A stretch of 64,000 bases of DNA from Mesorhizobium ciceri WSM4083 (GTDB taxonomy: Bacteria; Pseudomonadota; Alphaproteobacteria; Rhizobiales; Rhizobiaceae), in contig NZ_JAFG01000003.1 of NCBI RefSeq assembly GCF_000519305.1, forward strand, positions 561,070 to 625,069, in the 5' to 3' direction. Below, one piece after another: positions 17,020 through 26,119 of the stretch. Both the position numbers and the translations under genes were made by a program. The notes below the pieces were generated by a model. It had not been told where the DNA came from, searched no databases, and saw only the letters and a list, made by a program, of their open reading frames with translations. Positions within the stretch are counted from its first letter, which is position 1, and each line of letters opens with the position of its first letter.

Positions 17020-18642
17020 CTAGCTCCGTAGCCCCGGCGCTTCCTGCCCCGTCCGCTCGACATATTCCGTATAGCCGCCGCCATAGGTGTGGATGCCCTC
17101 GGGCGTCAGTTCCAGCACGCGGTTGGAAAGTGCTGCCAGGAAATGCCGGTCGTGCGAGACGAACAGCATTGTGCCCTCGTACTGCGACAGTGCGGTGATC
17201 AGCATCTCCTTGGTGGCGATGTCGAGATGGTTGGTCGGCTCGTCCAGCACCAGAAGGTTGGGCGGGTCGAACAGCATCAGCGCCATCACCAGCCGCGCCT
17301 TCTCCCCGCCTGACAGCACGCGGCACTTCTTCTCGATCTCGTCGCCGGAAAAGCCGAAGCAGCCGGCAAGTGCCCTGAGCGGCGCCTGGCCGGCCTGGGG
17401 GAACGCGTCCTCCAGTGTCTGAAACACGGTGCGCTCGCCTTCCAGCACTTCCATGGCGTGCTGGGCGAAATAACCCATCTTGACGCTTGGGCCCCGCGCG
17501 ACCGTGCCGGTGTCGGGCTCGGAAGCGCCGGCGACCAGCTTCAACAGCGTCGACTTGCCGGCGCCGTTGACGCCCATGATGCACCAGCGCTCGCGGCGGC
17601 GCACCTGGAAGTCGAGCCCTTCATAGATGGAGCGGCTGCCATAGCCCTTGTGGACGTTCTTCAGCGTCACGACATCCTCGCCGCAGCGCGGCGCCGGCAG
17701 GAAATCGAAGGACACGGTCTGGCGGCGCTTCGGCGGCTCGACGCGGTCGATCTTGTCCAGCTTCTTCACCCGGCTCTGCACCTGGGCGGCGTGTGAGGCG
17801 CGCGCCTTGAAGCGCTCGATGAAGGCGATCTCCTTGGCCAGCATCGCCTGCTGGCGCTCGAACTGTGCCTGCTGCTGCTTGTCGGCGATCGCCCGTTGCT
17901 GCTGGTAGAATTCGTAGTTTCCGGAATAAGCGGTCAGCGAACCGGCGTCGATCTCGACCACCTTGTTGACGATGCGGTTCATGAACTCGCGGTCGTGCGA
18001 GGTCATCAGCAGCGCGCCGTCATAGTTTTTCAGGAAGGACTCCAGCCAGATCAGGCTCTCCAGGTCGAGATGGTTCGATGGCTCATCGAGCAACATGGCG
18101 TCGGGCCGCATCAGCAGGATGCGGGCCAGCGCCACGCGCATCTTCCAGCCGCCGGACAGCTTTCCGACATCGCCGTCCATCATCTCCTGCGAAAAGCCGA
18201 GACCGTCCAGCACTTCGCGGGCGCGGCCATCCAGCGCATAACCGTCGAGTTCCTCGAAGCGGTGCTGCGCCTCGCCATATTTTTCAATGATCGCGTCCAT
18301 CCGGTCGGCCTGCTCGGGATCGGCCATGGCCGCCTCGAGCGCTGCCATTTCGGCCGCGACTTCGCTGACAGGCCCGGCGCCGTTCATCACTTCGGCGACA
18401 GCGCTGTGGCCTTCCATGTCGCCGACATCCTGGCTGAAATAGCCGATGGTGATGCCGCGATCGACCTGCACCTGGCCTTCGTCGGGCTGCTCCTGGCCGG
18501 TGATCATGCGAAACAGCGTCGTCTTGCCGGCGCCGTTCGGCCCGACGAGGCCGACCTTCTCGCCCTTCTGCAGCGACGCCGACGCCTCGATGAAGACAAG
18601 CTGACGGCCGTTCTGCTTGCTGATGCTTTCAAGTCTGATCAT
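17020..18642 (-). CDS. ABC-F family ATPase
   Basis: About 540 residues with two ABC ATPase domains and no membrane domain. Walker A motifs are GPNGAGKTTL and GVNGAGKSTL; signature motifs are LSGGWKMRVALA and LSGGEKARLVMAL; Walker B motifs are LLDEPSNHLD and LVLDEPTNHLD. The linker between the two is the charged P-site-tRNA-interacting region of ABC-F proteins (Uup/EttA/YheS group). It acts on ribosomes rather than in transport. The start at ATG 18642 (MIRLESISKQNG) is the family start; a longer frame reading upstream runs through the intergenic repeat and is not real. Confidence 0.92.
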   Translation of the reverse strand: MIRLESISKQNGRQLVFIEASASLQKGEKVGLVGPNGAGKTTLFRMITGQEQPDEGQVQVDRGITIGYFSQDVGDMEGHSAVAEVMNGAGPVSEVAAEMAALEAAMADPEQADRMDAIIEKYGEAQHRFEELDGYALDGRAREVLDGLGFSQEMMDGDVGKLSGGWKMRVALARILLMRPDAMLLDEPSNHLDLESLIWLESFLKNYDGALLMTSHDREFMNRIVNKVVEIDAGSLTAYSGNYEFYQQQRAIADKQQQAQFERQQAMLAKEIAFIERFKARASHAAQVQSRVKKLDKIDRVEPPKRRQTVSFDFLPAPRCGEDVVTLKNVHKGYGSRSIYEGLDFQVRRRERWCIMGVNGAGKSTLLKLVAGASEPDTGTVARGPSVKMGYFAQHAMEVLEGERTVFQTLEDAFPQAGQAPLRALAGCFGFSGDEIEKKCRVLSGGEKARLVMALMLFDPPNLLVLDEPTNHLDIATKEMLITALSQYEGTMLFVSHDRHFLAALSNRVLELTPEGIHTYGGGYTEYVERTGQEAPGLRS

Positions 18643-18744
18643 GCGGTGTCCGGGGAATATGCTTGCGTGAAAGGATTTGCCCGGCGCCTTACGCGAAGGA
18701 TGGCCGCAAAGGAAGAGGCGCAAGCGCCGCAGCGGCGGAACGCT

Positions 18745-18899
18745 CTCCTTCCCCCCTTGTGGGGGAAGGTGGATCGGCGCGTCAGCGCCGAGACGGATGA
18801 GGGGTGTTCCAGCGGAATGAGACGTTGGTGTTCCCTGGAACACCCCTCATCCGACCTCGCTTCGCGAGGCCACCTTCTCCCACAGGGGGAGAAGGGAAA
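18745..18899. repeat. dispersed GC-rich palindromic intergenic repeat
   Basis: The 384-base divergent interval between the ABC-F gene and the gene at 19027 contains CCTTCCCCCCTTGTGGGGGA, an inner palindromic pair around TGTTCC/GGAACA with flanking ATGAGGGGTG/CACCCCTCAT, and a right arm CCTTCTCCCACAGGGGGAGA. It belongs to the same element family as those at 2.4, 33.7 and 63.7-64.0 kb. Confidence 0.75.
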
Positions 18900-19026
18900 A
18901 CCCCGCCAGAAACACTCCAGAAACAAGAATCAACATCCGGGAAAAACTCGCGAAAACATCGCCTGTCATAACCACCCTCGCGGCGGTCAAGCGGGCTGCT
19001 GCACAACGCGAAGAAATGGTCCAAAC

Positions 19027-19338
19027 ATGCAACGACTTTCGACCGGATGGATCGGTGCCCTGACAGGCATTTCGCTCGCCATGCTGGCGGTCGCACAGTC
19101 GGGGGCGGAAGCAGCGGTCACCCGGAGCGAATATTGCAGCCGGCTCGGTCTTCAACTCGACGGAGCCATCCAGACCAAAGCCAAACCCGGTGCCAGTGCA
19201 GGCGAGATCGCCGAGGCAACCGCGCTCCAGGACAAGGCGAACCGGTTTTGTGCCGAGCGCAAGCAGGCGCAAGGCATCCGGACCTATGCCAATGCCCTGA
19301 AACTCCTTGGAGTGACGCCGGTCGACCTGAACCAATAG
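19027..19338 (+). CDS. small secreted protein with Cys pair
   Basis: A 103-residue protein with a Sec signal peptide (about 28 residues, ending GAEAA). The mature chain has two cysteines (SEYCSRL and NRFCAERKQ) that could form a disulphide, and it is mostly helical. Not recognised beyond being typical of small periplasmic rhizobial proteins. Followed by a good intrinsic terminator at 19413. Confidence 0.7.
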   Translation: MQRLSTGWIGALTGISLAMLAVAQSGAEAAVTRSEYCSRLGLQLDGAIQTKAKPGASAGEIAEATALQDKANRFCAERKQAQGIRTYANALKLLGVTPVDLNQ

Positions 19339-19412
19339 TATCTGCCTTTGAACCATCAAGCACGCCAAGGCTGCTTGATCGCCCCTCCTTCCTGACTTCC
19401 TCCCGGGAAAAG

Positions 19413-19444
19413 GCCGCCACTCGCAAAAGCGAGGGCGGCTTTTC
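19413..19444 (+). terminator. Rho-independent terminator
   Basis: GCCGCC-A-CTCGC, loop AAAA, GCGAG-GGCGGC followed by TTTTCTT. The stem plus T-tract is about 75 bases after the stop of the gene at 19027. Confidence 0.8.
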
Positions 19445-19643
19445 TTGGCTACGCAATGCCGGAGGAAATGCGCGACAGACACCTGCCAAATCCGCATAAA
19501 AACAGATGCTTATAACAATTCGGCGATTCAGATACTGAAGCACTTCATGCGACGCTGAGTGCCGATCGCAATCTGCCCCAGGAATCGGGTGGCGGGCCGC
19601 ATGCGAAACGCATGCCCCTCGCCGCAGAAAGAGTCTGAGCGGC

Positions 19644-20243
19644 TTACTTCCTGCCTTGCGGATGGATCGTCTCGCCGCGCTTCAGCATTGCCACGAACGT
19701 CTCGATCTTCTTCTTGCGCCCGGCCTCGGTCTTCATGTTGTGGGTGCGGAAGGCGAGCGCGAAACGGTTCTGGGCACTGAGCTTTGCCAGCATCGCCTTC
19801 GCAGCGGGTTCGGCGTCTATGGCAGCCTGCAGGTCGTCGGGGATCTTCATCTCCTTGCCGCTGCCATAGGCGCGCGCCCAGCGCCCGTCCGCCTTCGCCG
19901 CCTCGACCTGTTTCAGCCCATGCTCGGTCATGCGGCCCTCCGCGACCAGCCTCGCCACATTGTCGATGTTGATCAGGCTCCAGATGCTCTTCCTGCCGCG
20001 CGGCGTGTAGCGCTGCAGGAAACTCTTGTCGTCCAACCCCTTGCGCACCGCGTCGATCCAGCCGAAGCACAGCACCACGTCGATGGCTTGCTTCGGCGTG
20101 ATCGACTTCAGTCCCGACCCCACCTTGTGAATCTTGATCCACACTTCGGTTTCCGTAGCGTGGTGCTTGCCGAGCCACGCGTAGAAGCTGCCCGCATCCG
20201 GAAACTCGTGCACCTTGTCGGGATCAACCTTGACCGGCGCCAT
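19644..20243 (-). CDS. YdeI/OmpD-associated family protein
   Basis: A 199-residue protein of the YdeI/OmpD-associated (bacteriocin-protection-like) family. Signatures are SITPKQAIDVVLCFGWIDAV, SFLQRYTPRGRKSIWS, NARxAxx-like VARLVAEGRMTEHGLKQVEA and the C-terminal THNMKTEAGRKKKIETFVAM helix. Cytosolic; the biochemical role is not settled. ATG 20243 is chosen because the family core begins a few residues later; an upstream in-frame ATG near 20316 would add a Ser/Gly-rich tail. It is divergent from the secreted protein at 20431. Confidence 0.85.
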   Translation of the reverse strand: MAPVKVDPDKVHEFPDAGSFYAWLGKHHATETEVWIKIHKVGSGLKSITPKQAIDVVLCFGWIDAVRKGLDDKSFLQRYTPRGRKSIWSLINIDNVARLVAEGRMTEHGLKQVEAAKADGRWARAYGSGKEMKIPDDLQAAIDAEPAAKAMLAKLSAQNRFALAFRTHNMKTEAGRKKKIETFVAMLKRGETIHPQGRK

Positions 20244-20430
20244 TAGCCGGCCTGCTTGTTCAGTGCCGCTCGCGCCACCATAGTTCCTGCTCCCACTGTC
20301 GTCTTGCTCCCGCATTGTGCCCATCGTCGTTGCATCGCCGCGCGACTTCGTCGGGGAGAAGAGAGGGCGCGCGATATTCCACCGCCATGCTATAGGACCG
20401 CAAGGTGTCAGTCTGGGGGAATATGCCACC

Positions 20431-21045
20431 ATGAAATCTCTGCTGCTCGCTTTTCTATCTTTGCTGTTGCCGAGCCTCGCCCTTGCGGAGCCGATCGAAA
20501 CCCGGAAAATCGTCACGGCTGTGACCGGCGACTTCAACGGCGACGGCGCCGTCGATCTCGCCATGGTGGTGGAGACCGAGCCCGGCCAGCCGATGGACGT
20601 CCACTTCTTCCTCAGGGACAAGGAGCACAATTACCTCAAGCCCGTCGAGATCGTGCACGAGCAGATCCACGGGGAATGGAACGGCTACGACCGGCCGGGC
20701 TACGAGAATTCCGACACCGAGCCGGAACTGACGATGCTGCCCAACGGTTCGATCAAATTCTACCTGCCAGCGATGCCGGTCGGCAGCGAACGGACCGACA
20801 TGACGCTAACCATCGCCTGGCGCAACGGTGCCTTCATCGTCGCCGGCTTCGCCTATAACCATGATGACTATTTGAAGGAGAATGCCGAAAGCGCCTGCGA
20901 GTACAATGTGCTGACCGGCAAAGGCACCAGCAGCGAAAAGCAGCCGGACGGCAGCACCAAGCACAAGACCGTCTTGGTCGAAGGCCAGATCATCGCCTTC
21001 AAGGACTGGAACCCGGGCGCTGCCTTCACCGCTTGCGGCAACTGA
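20431..21045 (+). CDS. secreted protein with FG-GAP/EF-like Ca-binding loop
   Basis: A 204-residue exported protein with signal peptide MKSLLLAFLSLLLPSLALAE. Right after cleavage it has VTGDFNGDGAVDLAMVV, an acidic DxNxDGxxD loop of the FG-GAP/dockerin type that likely binds calcium. The rest looks beta-rich with two Cys near the C-terminus (ESACEYN, FTACGN). No enzymatic motif. GGGGGA precedes the ATG at 20431. Function not known. Confidence 0.75.
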   Translation: MKSLLLAFLSLLLPSLALAEPIETRKIVTAVTGDFNGDGAVDLAMVVETEPGQPMDVHFFLRDKEHNYLKPVEIVHEQIHGEWNGYDRPGYENSDTEPELTMLPNGSIKFYLPAMPVGSERTDMTLTIAWRNGAFIVAGFAYNHDDYLKENAESACEYNVLTGKGTSSEKQPDGSTKHKTVLVEGQIIAFKDWNPGAAFTACGN

Positions 21046-21157
21046 TCGCCCTGCATCATCGGCATTTCCGATAGTGCTATCGGGTTCTTCCGTTTTCACT
21101 TGCCGCACCGAACTGCCATTTCCCTGCCCTTGTCCATCCAAGCAAAGGCAGAGCGAA

Positions 21158-21886
21158 ATGAGCATTTCAAATCAGAAAATCCTGATCGTCGGTGGCGGCT
21201 CCGGCATGGGTCTGGCGCTGGCCCGGCGCTGCAGTGAGGCTGGGGCCGAGGTGATCATCGCCGGGCGCGGCGAGAACCGGTTGCGGCAGGCACGCGAGGC
21301 GCTTGGCAATCCCGCCGGGCTGGAAACGGCCGTCGTCGACGTCACGCGCGAAGACCAGGTCGCGGCTCTGTTCGCGGGGATCGGCGACGTCAATCACATC
21401 GTCAGCACCGCCGCCGACATCGAAGGCGCCTACCAGCTGCTGCCGGCGCTTGACTTGAAGGCGGCGCAAAAGGTGGTCGAGAGCAAGCTCTATGGCCCGC
21501 TGCTGCTCGCCAAGCACGGTGCTCCACGGCTGCCGGCGACCGGTTCGTTGACCTTCGTTTCCGGCATCGCCGCCTACCGGCCAGCCGCGCGCGGCTCGGT
21601 CGTTGCGTCAGTCAATGCGGCGCTCGAAGGGCTGGTGCGTGCGCTGGCCGTGGAGCTCGCGCCGCTCCGCGTCAATGCCGTGTCACCCGGCTGGGTCGAC
21701 ACCACGATCTGGGCGCAGGTTGCCGGCGACCGGAAGGACGCGACCCTGGCCGCGATGGCCGAGCGGCTGCCGGTCGGGCGGATCGGCCAGCCCGATGACA
21801 TCGCCGACGCCATCGCCTTCCTGATCGGCAATGGCTTTACCACGGGATCGACGCTGCATGTCGAAGGCGGCCACCGCCTGATCTAA
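21158..21886 (+). CDS. SDR-like protein lacking the YxxxK active site
   Basis: A 242-residue Rossmann protein with the cofactor loop VGGGSGMGLALA, ADIEGAYQLLP in place of NNAG, FVSGIAAYRPA at the Ser position and the C-terminal GRIGQPDDIADAIAFLIG typical of SDRs. At the position of the catalytic YxxxK it reads SVVASVNAALEG, so Tyr and Lys are both absent. A divergent SDR subgroup of this type exists; it may reduce by another mechanism or be a binding protein. It is convergent with the LysR gene downstream. Confidence 0.8.
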   Translation: MSISNQKILIVGGGSGMGLALARRCSEAGAEVIIAGRGENRLRQAREALGNPAGLETAVVDVTREDQVAALFAGIGDVNHIVSTAADIEGAYQLLPALDLKAAQKVVESKLYGPLLLAKHGAPRLPATGSLTFVSGIAAYRPAARGSVVASVNAALEGLVRALAVELAPLRVNAVSPGWVDTTIWAQVAGDRKDATLAAMAERLPVGRIGQPDDIADAIAFLIGNGFTTGSTLHVEGGHRLI

Positions 21887-21902
21887 ACCGCCGCTGCCTG
21901 CG

Positions 21903-22874
21903 TCAGAAGCTGTTGGCAAACAAGACCTTGGAACGGTTCGCCGATTCAAGTCCTGAACCAGCCCTGGCGGAAGGAACCGGCACCAGCGTGTCGCGCGCGG
22001 CAGTGAGCAATTGCTTAAGCACCGGCGGCTGGACGCGCCGGCGCCGCCAGATCATCGTCAGCGGCGCGGTTCGCATCGGACCGGGCCACGGCAGTTCGAC
22101 GATTTCACCACGCGCCAGCGCATCGGTGACGGCAAGGCGTGGAACGAGGGCGGGCCCCGCGCCGGCCGCCACCAGCCGCGCAATGGCGCCGATGCTACCG
22201 ACCTCGGCGGCAAGCATGGGTGCGGCAACGCCCGCCTCGGCAAAGGCCGTGTCGAACATATGCCGGTAGATGCATCCGGGCTCCGTTGCCACGAAGGAGA
22301 GCGTGGCAAGGGCGGCCAGGTCATGCCCGGTGCTGCCCCGCCCCGGAGCCGCGATCAGCACCAGCGGTTCGGCTGCTATCGTGCGCCTGGCGAAGCGTTC
22401 ATCGGACGCGTCCTTCGCGAAGTCACGGCGGTCGAAACAGAAGGCGACATCGATGTCGCCTTCCTCCAGCTGGCGCAGCAGCGCGCCGCTGCCCGCCACC
22501 TTCATCCGCACAATGATGTCGGAATGACCGGCCTGGAATCCAGGTAGCCAGGGCGCCAGCCGTGCCGAGGCAATCGTCTCCAGTGCGCCGATCGTCACCT
22601 GCCCGCTTGTCTGACTTGCCGCCGCCTGCACGGCCGCGCGCGCCTCGCCATCGAGCCGCAACAGCTCCTCGGCGATCGGCTTCAGCGCCAGCCCGGCCGG
22701 CGTCAGCTCAAGGCCTGACTTCGCGCGTGTGAACAGGGCCGCGCCAAGCTCCGTTTCGAGTGCCTGGATCTGGTCGCTGACGCTCGATTGCGCGAGGTGG
22801 ACCACTCCCGCGGCGCGCGTGATGTTGCGGCTCCGCGCCACCGCCAGGAAGGTTTTGAGCAGCCTTGGATGCAT
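21903..22874 (-). CDS. LysR-family transcriptional regulator
   Basis: A 323-residue LysR protein. The HTH is LLKTFLAVARSRNITRAAGV and AQSSVSDQIQALETELGAAL; the effector domain follows from about residue 90. The C-terminal 25 residues (from SARAGSGLES) are an unusual extension. It starts 17 bases after the end of the HtrA-like gene on the same strand and is probably cotranscribed with it. Its target may be the convergent SDR gene or the operon itself. Confidence 0.87.
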   Translation of the reverse strand: MHPRLLKTFLAVARSRNITRAAGVVHLAQSSVSDQIQALETELGAALFTRAKSGLELTPAGLALKPIAEELLRLDGEARAAVQAAASQTSGQVTIGALETIASARLAPWLPGFQAGHSDIIVRMKVAGSGALLRQLEEGDIDVAFCFDRRDFAKDASDERFARRTIAAEPLVLIAAPGRGSTGHDLAALATLSFVATEPGCIYRHMFDTAFAEAGVAAPMLAAEVGSIGAIARLVAAGAGPALVPRLAVTDALARGEIVELPWPGPMRTAPLTMIWRRRRVQPPVLKQLLTAARDTLVPVPSARAGSGLESANRSKVLFANSF

Positions 22875-22890
22875 CGCGTGGTTGACGCGC

Positions 22891-23796
22891 CTACTGCAGC
22901 TGCGGCTTTTTCAGAAAACTGCCGCGGTCGGCCGATTTGACGCGCAGCCAGGTTTCGCGGCCGTCGCGCAGTACCCGCATCGGAATCTCGGCCCCCGCCG
23001 AGCCGCTCTCCCACAGCTTGCGATAGAAATCGGCCAACCCATCGACCGCGCCGTCGCGGATGTCCGAGATGATGTCGCCCTGGCGCAGGCCGGCCTTGGC
23101 CGCCGGACCGCCTTCGGTCACGCTCATCACCACCACTCTGCCGTCGCTTTCGGCCGACAGGGCGCCGAGCCACGGGCGCGGTGGCTTGGCCACCTGGCCG
23201 CGCGTCAGGAGATCGTCGAGAATGGGCGGCAACAGATCGATCGGCACCACCATGTTGATGTCGGCAACCTCGCCGTTGCGGCTCATCTGCAGGCGCAGCG
23301 AACCGATGCCGAGCAGCGAGCCGTCGGCGCCGAACAGCCCGGCGCCGCCCCAGGACGGGTGCGCGGGCGCAATGAAGATCGCCTCGTCGAGCAGATACTC
23401 CCAATAGCCGGCGAATTCCTGCTTGGTCACGATCCTGGCCTGCACCGACTGGCCGATGCCGTCGGCCAGCACCACGGCATCGCCGATCCTCGCCTTTCCG
23501 GCATCGCCCAGCGCCACCGCCGGCAGGCCGAGCGGCGCCAGCGCCTGCACCAAGCCGAAGCCCGATTCCTGGTCATAGGCCAGCGCATGCGCGGGGATGA
23601 CGCGGCCGTCATGGCTGGTCAGCCAGACTTCTTCCGCCTCCGTGATGAGATAGCCGATGGTCAGCACCAGCCCATCGTTGCGAATGACGACGCCGCTGCC
23701 TTCCCTGAGTGTGCCAAGCGCGCTCGCCGTAAAGGCATCTTCAGGGACAGTGGCCCGCACGGCAACGACCGAGCGAGGATTGGGGTTGATGGTCAT
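22891..23796 (-). CDS. HtrA/DegP-like protein with PDZ domain, catalytically dead
   Basis: A 301-residue trypsin-fold plus PDZ protein. The protease-fold landmarks are recognisable but the triad is gone. The GLVLTIGYLI segment has Tyr49 where His is expected (GLxLTNxHVV). AYDQESGFGL has Gly79 at the Asp position. PSWGGAGLFG has Gly150 at the nucleophilic Ser (GNSGGPL). The PDZ domain (from RPWLGALSAES, about residues 205-290) looks intact. No signal peptide is evident, so it may act in the cytosol as a peptide-binding scaffold. AGGA is eight bases upstream of ATG 23796. Confidence 0.8.
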   Translation of the reverse strand: MTINPNPRSVVAVRATVPEDAFTASALGTLREGSGVVIRNDGLVLTIGYLITEAEEVWLTSHDGRVIPAHALAYDQESGFGLVQALAPLGLPAVALGDAGKARIGDAVVLADGIGQSVQARIVTKQEFAGYWEYLLDEAIFIAPAHPSWGGAGLFGADGSLLGIGSLRLQMSRNGEVADINMVVPIDLLPPILDDLLTRGQVAKPPRPWLGALSAESDGRVVVMSVTEGGPAAKAGLRQGDIISDIRDGAVDGLADFYRKLWESGSAGAEIPMRVLRDGRETWLRVKSADRGSFLKKPQLQ

Positions 23797-23991
23797 GCTT
23801 TTGTCCTGGATGGGCTTTGGTGACATCTTCTATAGGTATGCCACGCAGGAGAAGGCGCAAGGGTGAGGAAGAGCCCAATTGCCGATGTTGGCGCTGCGGG
23901 CATCGATAATAGTTCAACGCAAGTTGAACTTACACATCCGCAGCCCTAGTTTATGGCGACCTGCCATCCTTCCCCGACACGAGGCCACGAA

Positions 23992-24858
23992 ATGACCGAC
24001 TACACACCGCCGAAAGTATGGACCTGGAACAAGCCGAGCGGCGGAGCCTTTGCCAGCATCAACCGGCCAATCGCCGGGCCGACGCATGACAAGGAACTGC
24101 CCGTCGGCAAGCATCCGTTGCAGCTCTATTCGCTGGCGACGCCGAACGGCGTCAAGGTCACAGTCATGCTGGAAGAGCTTCTGGCGCGCGGCCACAAGGG
24201 CGCCGAATACGATGCCTGGCTGATCCGGATCAACGATGGCGACCAGTTCGGCAGCGGCTTCGTCGAGGTCAATCCCAACTCCAAGATCCCGGCCCTGATG
24301 GACCGCAGCGGCAAGACGCCGGTGCGCATCTTCGAATCCGGTTCGATCCTGGTCTATCTCGCCGAAAAATTCGGCGAATTCCTTCCGACCGAACAGCCGG
24401 CCCGCGCCGAGGTGCTGTCCTGGCTGTTCTGGCAGATGGGCTCGGCGCCGTATCTGGGCGGCGGCTTCGGTCATTTCTACGCCTATGCGCCGGAAAAATT
24501 CGAATACGCCATCGATCGCTTCTCGATGGAGGTGAAACGCCAGATGGATGTGCTCGACCGCCGGCTGGCCGAGACTGAATATCTCGGCGGCAAGGACTAT
24601 TCCATCGCCGACATGGCCGTGTGGCCCTGGTATGGCGGGCTGGCACTCGGCCGCATGTACAATGATTCCGCCGAGTTCCTGTCGGTGCAGGAGTACAAGC
24701 ATGTGCAGCGTTGGGCGAATGCGATCGACGCCCGCCCGGCGGTCAAGCGCGGCCGCATGGTTAACCGCGCTTTCGGCGAGCCTGCCATGCAGCTGCATGA
24801 ACGCCACGACGCCGGCGATTTCGAGACCAAGACGCAGGACCGGCTGGCGGCCGAATAG
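23992..24858 (+). CDS. yghU: glutathione S-transferase, YghU type
   Basis: A 288-residue Nu-class GST. Compared with ordinary GSTs it has the long YghU-type N-terminal extension (YTPPKVWTWNKPSGGAFASI) before the thioredoxin fold. The fold includes LYSLATPNGVKVTVMLEEL, the cis-Pro NSKIPAL and the ESGSILVYLAEK GSH-binding loop, then the helical C-terminal domain. YghU has glutathione-dependent disulphide-bond reductase and organic peroxide reductase activity. The start at ATG 23992 (GAGG upstream) matches the family. It is followed by a terminator. Confidence 0.92.
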   Translation: MTDYTPPKVWTWNKPSGGAFASINRPIAGPTHDKELPVGKHPLQLYSLATPNGVKVTVMLEELLARGHKGAEYDAWLIRINDGDQFGSGFVEVNPNSKIPALMDRSGKTPVRIFESGSILVYLAEKFGEFLPTEQPARAEVLSWLFWQMGSAPYLGGGFGHFYAYAPEKFEYAIDRFSMEVKRQMDVLDRRLAETEYLGGKDYSIADMAVWPWYGGLALGRMYNDSAEFLSVQEYKHVQRWANAIDARPAVKRGRMVNRAFGEPAMQLHERHDAGDFETKTQDRLAAE

Positions 24859-24881
24859 GCCATCGCGGATCGCGGCAAAGG

Positions 24882-24917
24882 AAACCCGCCACCGACGCGA
24901 CGTCGGGGCGGGTTTTT
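24882..24917. terminator. bidirectional intrinsic terminator
   Basis: AAACCCGCC and CCGACG pair with CGTCGG and GGCGGGTTTTT, a long GC stem with A-tract and T-tract on opposite sides. It sits between the convergent yghU and DUF1236 genes and could serve both. Confidence 0.8.
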
Positions 24918-24944
24918 CCCAAAATCCAGTGCTGCGGGAACCCC

Positions 24945-25247
24945 TTAGTGCAGCACTTCGACGATCTGGCGGGTCTCCGGATCGACGAGGACCGTCTGGT
25001 CGTTGATCACGGCGACGCGGTATTTGACGTCGGGCACCTCACGCAGTTCGACAGTGTCCGGCACCGAGGAGCCGAGCTTGAGTTCGACCCCCAGGAGGTT
25101 GACCGAGGCAAGCGGTTCCCTCTTGATGTATTCGCGAACGACCGTCTCCTGCTCCGGCTGGACGACGACGACGCTCTCCGCCAGCGCCGCCCCAATGCCG
25201 CCCATCAGGACGACTGCGGCCGCCGCGCTTGTAAGATAAAGTTTCAT
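24945..25247 (-). CDS. DUF1236 secreted protein (paralogue 1)
   Basis: A 100-residue exported protein of the DUF1236 type: signal peptide to about residue 23 (GAALAE), then VVVVQPEQETVVREYI, PLASVNLLGVELKLG and VPDVKYRVAVINDQTVLVDP. The DUF1236 core binds an unknown ligand in the periplasm; the family is expanded in Rhizobiales. AGGAGA precedes the ATG. It is clearly paralogous to the gene at 28513 (same length and order of motifs), 3.3 kb away on the other strand. Confidence 0.85.
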   Translation of the reverse strand: MKLYLTSAAAAVVLMGGIGAALAESVVVVQPEQETVVREYIKREPLASVNLLGVELKLGSSVPDTVELREVPDVKYRVAVINDQTVLVDPETRQIVEVLH

Positions 25248-25873
25248 GACCGTCTCCTAGTGACAATTGATTCCGCCCTTCATAAAAACTCCGCCGCTGC
25301 CATGCGGTTCCATCGAACTTCAGAATTGAAGATGTTACGGTTGCGGCCCGGATACTAATTTTTTGCTGATCAAACATGCGGCAGACAGCGCGGAAATGCT
25401 TGAAAACTTGCGCAAATATGTACGGACATTAGAAGACGAAAAATTCCTTCTGCAGCCGGATTGGCGAAGCACCTGTTGTCGCCGCGTCAAATCAGCCTCG
25501 CGTCCCTCTATCTGGACGATGGGAGCACGAAAAAGGCTCGCCCCGCCGGGCGCAGAGCGAGCCATGACAGTATCGATGGAGGTGGCAACCTCATCGGTAC
25601 TGCCAGAGAACGCGAAGCATCAGCACTTGTTCCAAGCCTGGTGGCCTGAGCACGATGCGAGGCCGGTCGCGCATGGATCATGTTCCCATGATGGCTGTGC
25701 CGAATCTCCAGCAGGGATATGCTCGGCCGGCGCCGTGCCTCAGTGACCTAACACCTCGCCGTCGGTCGTGATCGTTCTGGTGGCGACGTTCGCCGAGTTT
25801 GCCATGGCGCACGCGCGCGAGTGGACGGTCTGGCATGGAAACTACATTCCTGGTCGGTCCCGGTTACCCGGTT
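25248..25873. other. 626-base intergenic stretch
   Basis: No supported gene. A plus-strand frame from 25363 begins plausibly (MLENLRKYVRTLEDEKF) but the rest is Pro/Cys/Arg-rich and shows no family pattern. Base composition drifts lower in GC around 25330-25440. No clear promoter or terminator seen. Confidence 0.5.
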
Positions 25874-26119
25874 TCAAAACTGGACGCCGTCGCGATTTAA
25901 CGGCGGGAAGGCGTCTACCGGATCCTGGCTCGGCACGAAATCGTGTGCGCGCCTGAAGATCAGCCTCACGATCAGCACGAAGTAGCCGACCTGCAGGACA
26001 AGCAGCGTCGCTATCGTCCAGGCAAATGCCTCCCAGAAGGAGCCGGTGGCCATATAGGTCCAGGCCGCGACGATGATGGCCGTGGCTGACATTCCTACGA
26101 GAAACTGTCCAAAATACAT
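25874..26119 (-). CDS. SyrA-like exopolysaccharide production repressor
   Basis: An 81-residue membrane protein: MYFGQFLVGMSATAIIVAAW, YMATGSFWEAFAWTIATLLV and LQVGYFVLIVRLIFRR give two transmembrane helices with a short cytosolic basic tail. This arrangement and the GYF/VRLI motif match the small SyrA/ExoX-type 'exopolysaccharide production repressor' proteins of rhizobia, which tune exopolysaccharide output at the inner membrane. An upstream in-frame ATG at 26191 would add 24 polar residues. It lies 13 kb from the exopolysaccharide locus. Confidence 0.7.
   Translation of the reverse strand: MYFGQFLVGMSATAIIVAAWTYMATGSFWEAFAWTIATLLVLQVGYFVLIVRLIFRRAHDFVPSQDPVDAFPPLNRDGVQF

Noticed and set aside
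25363..25746. 127-codon plus-strand frame
   Set aside because: Only the first 30 residues look protein-like; the remainder has biased composition without domain pattern or signal.
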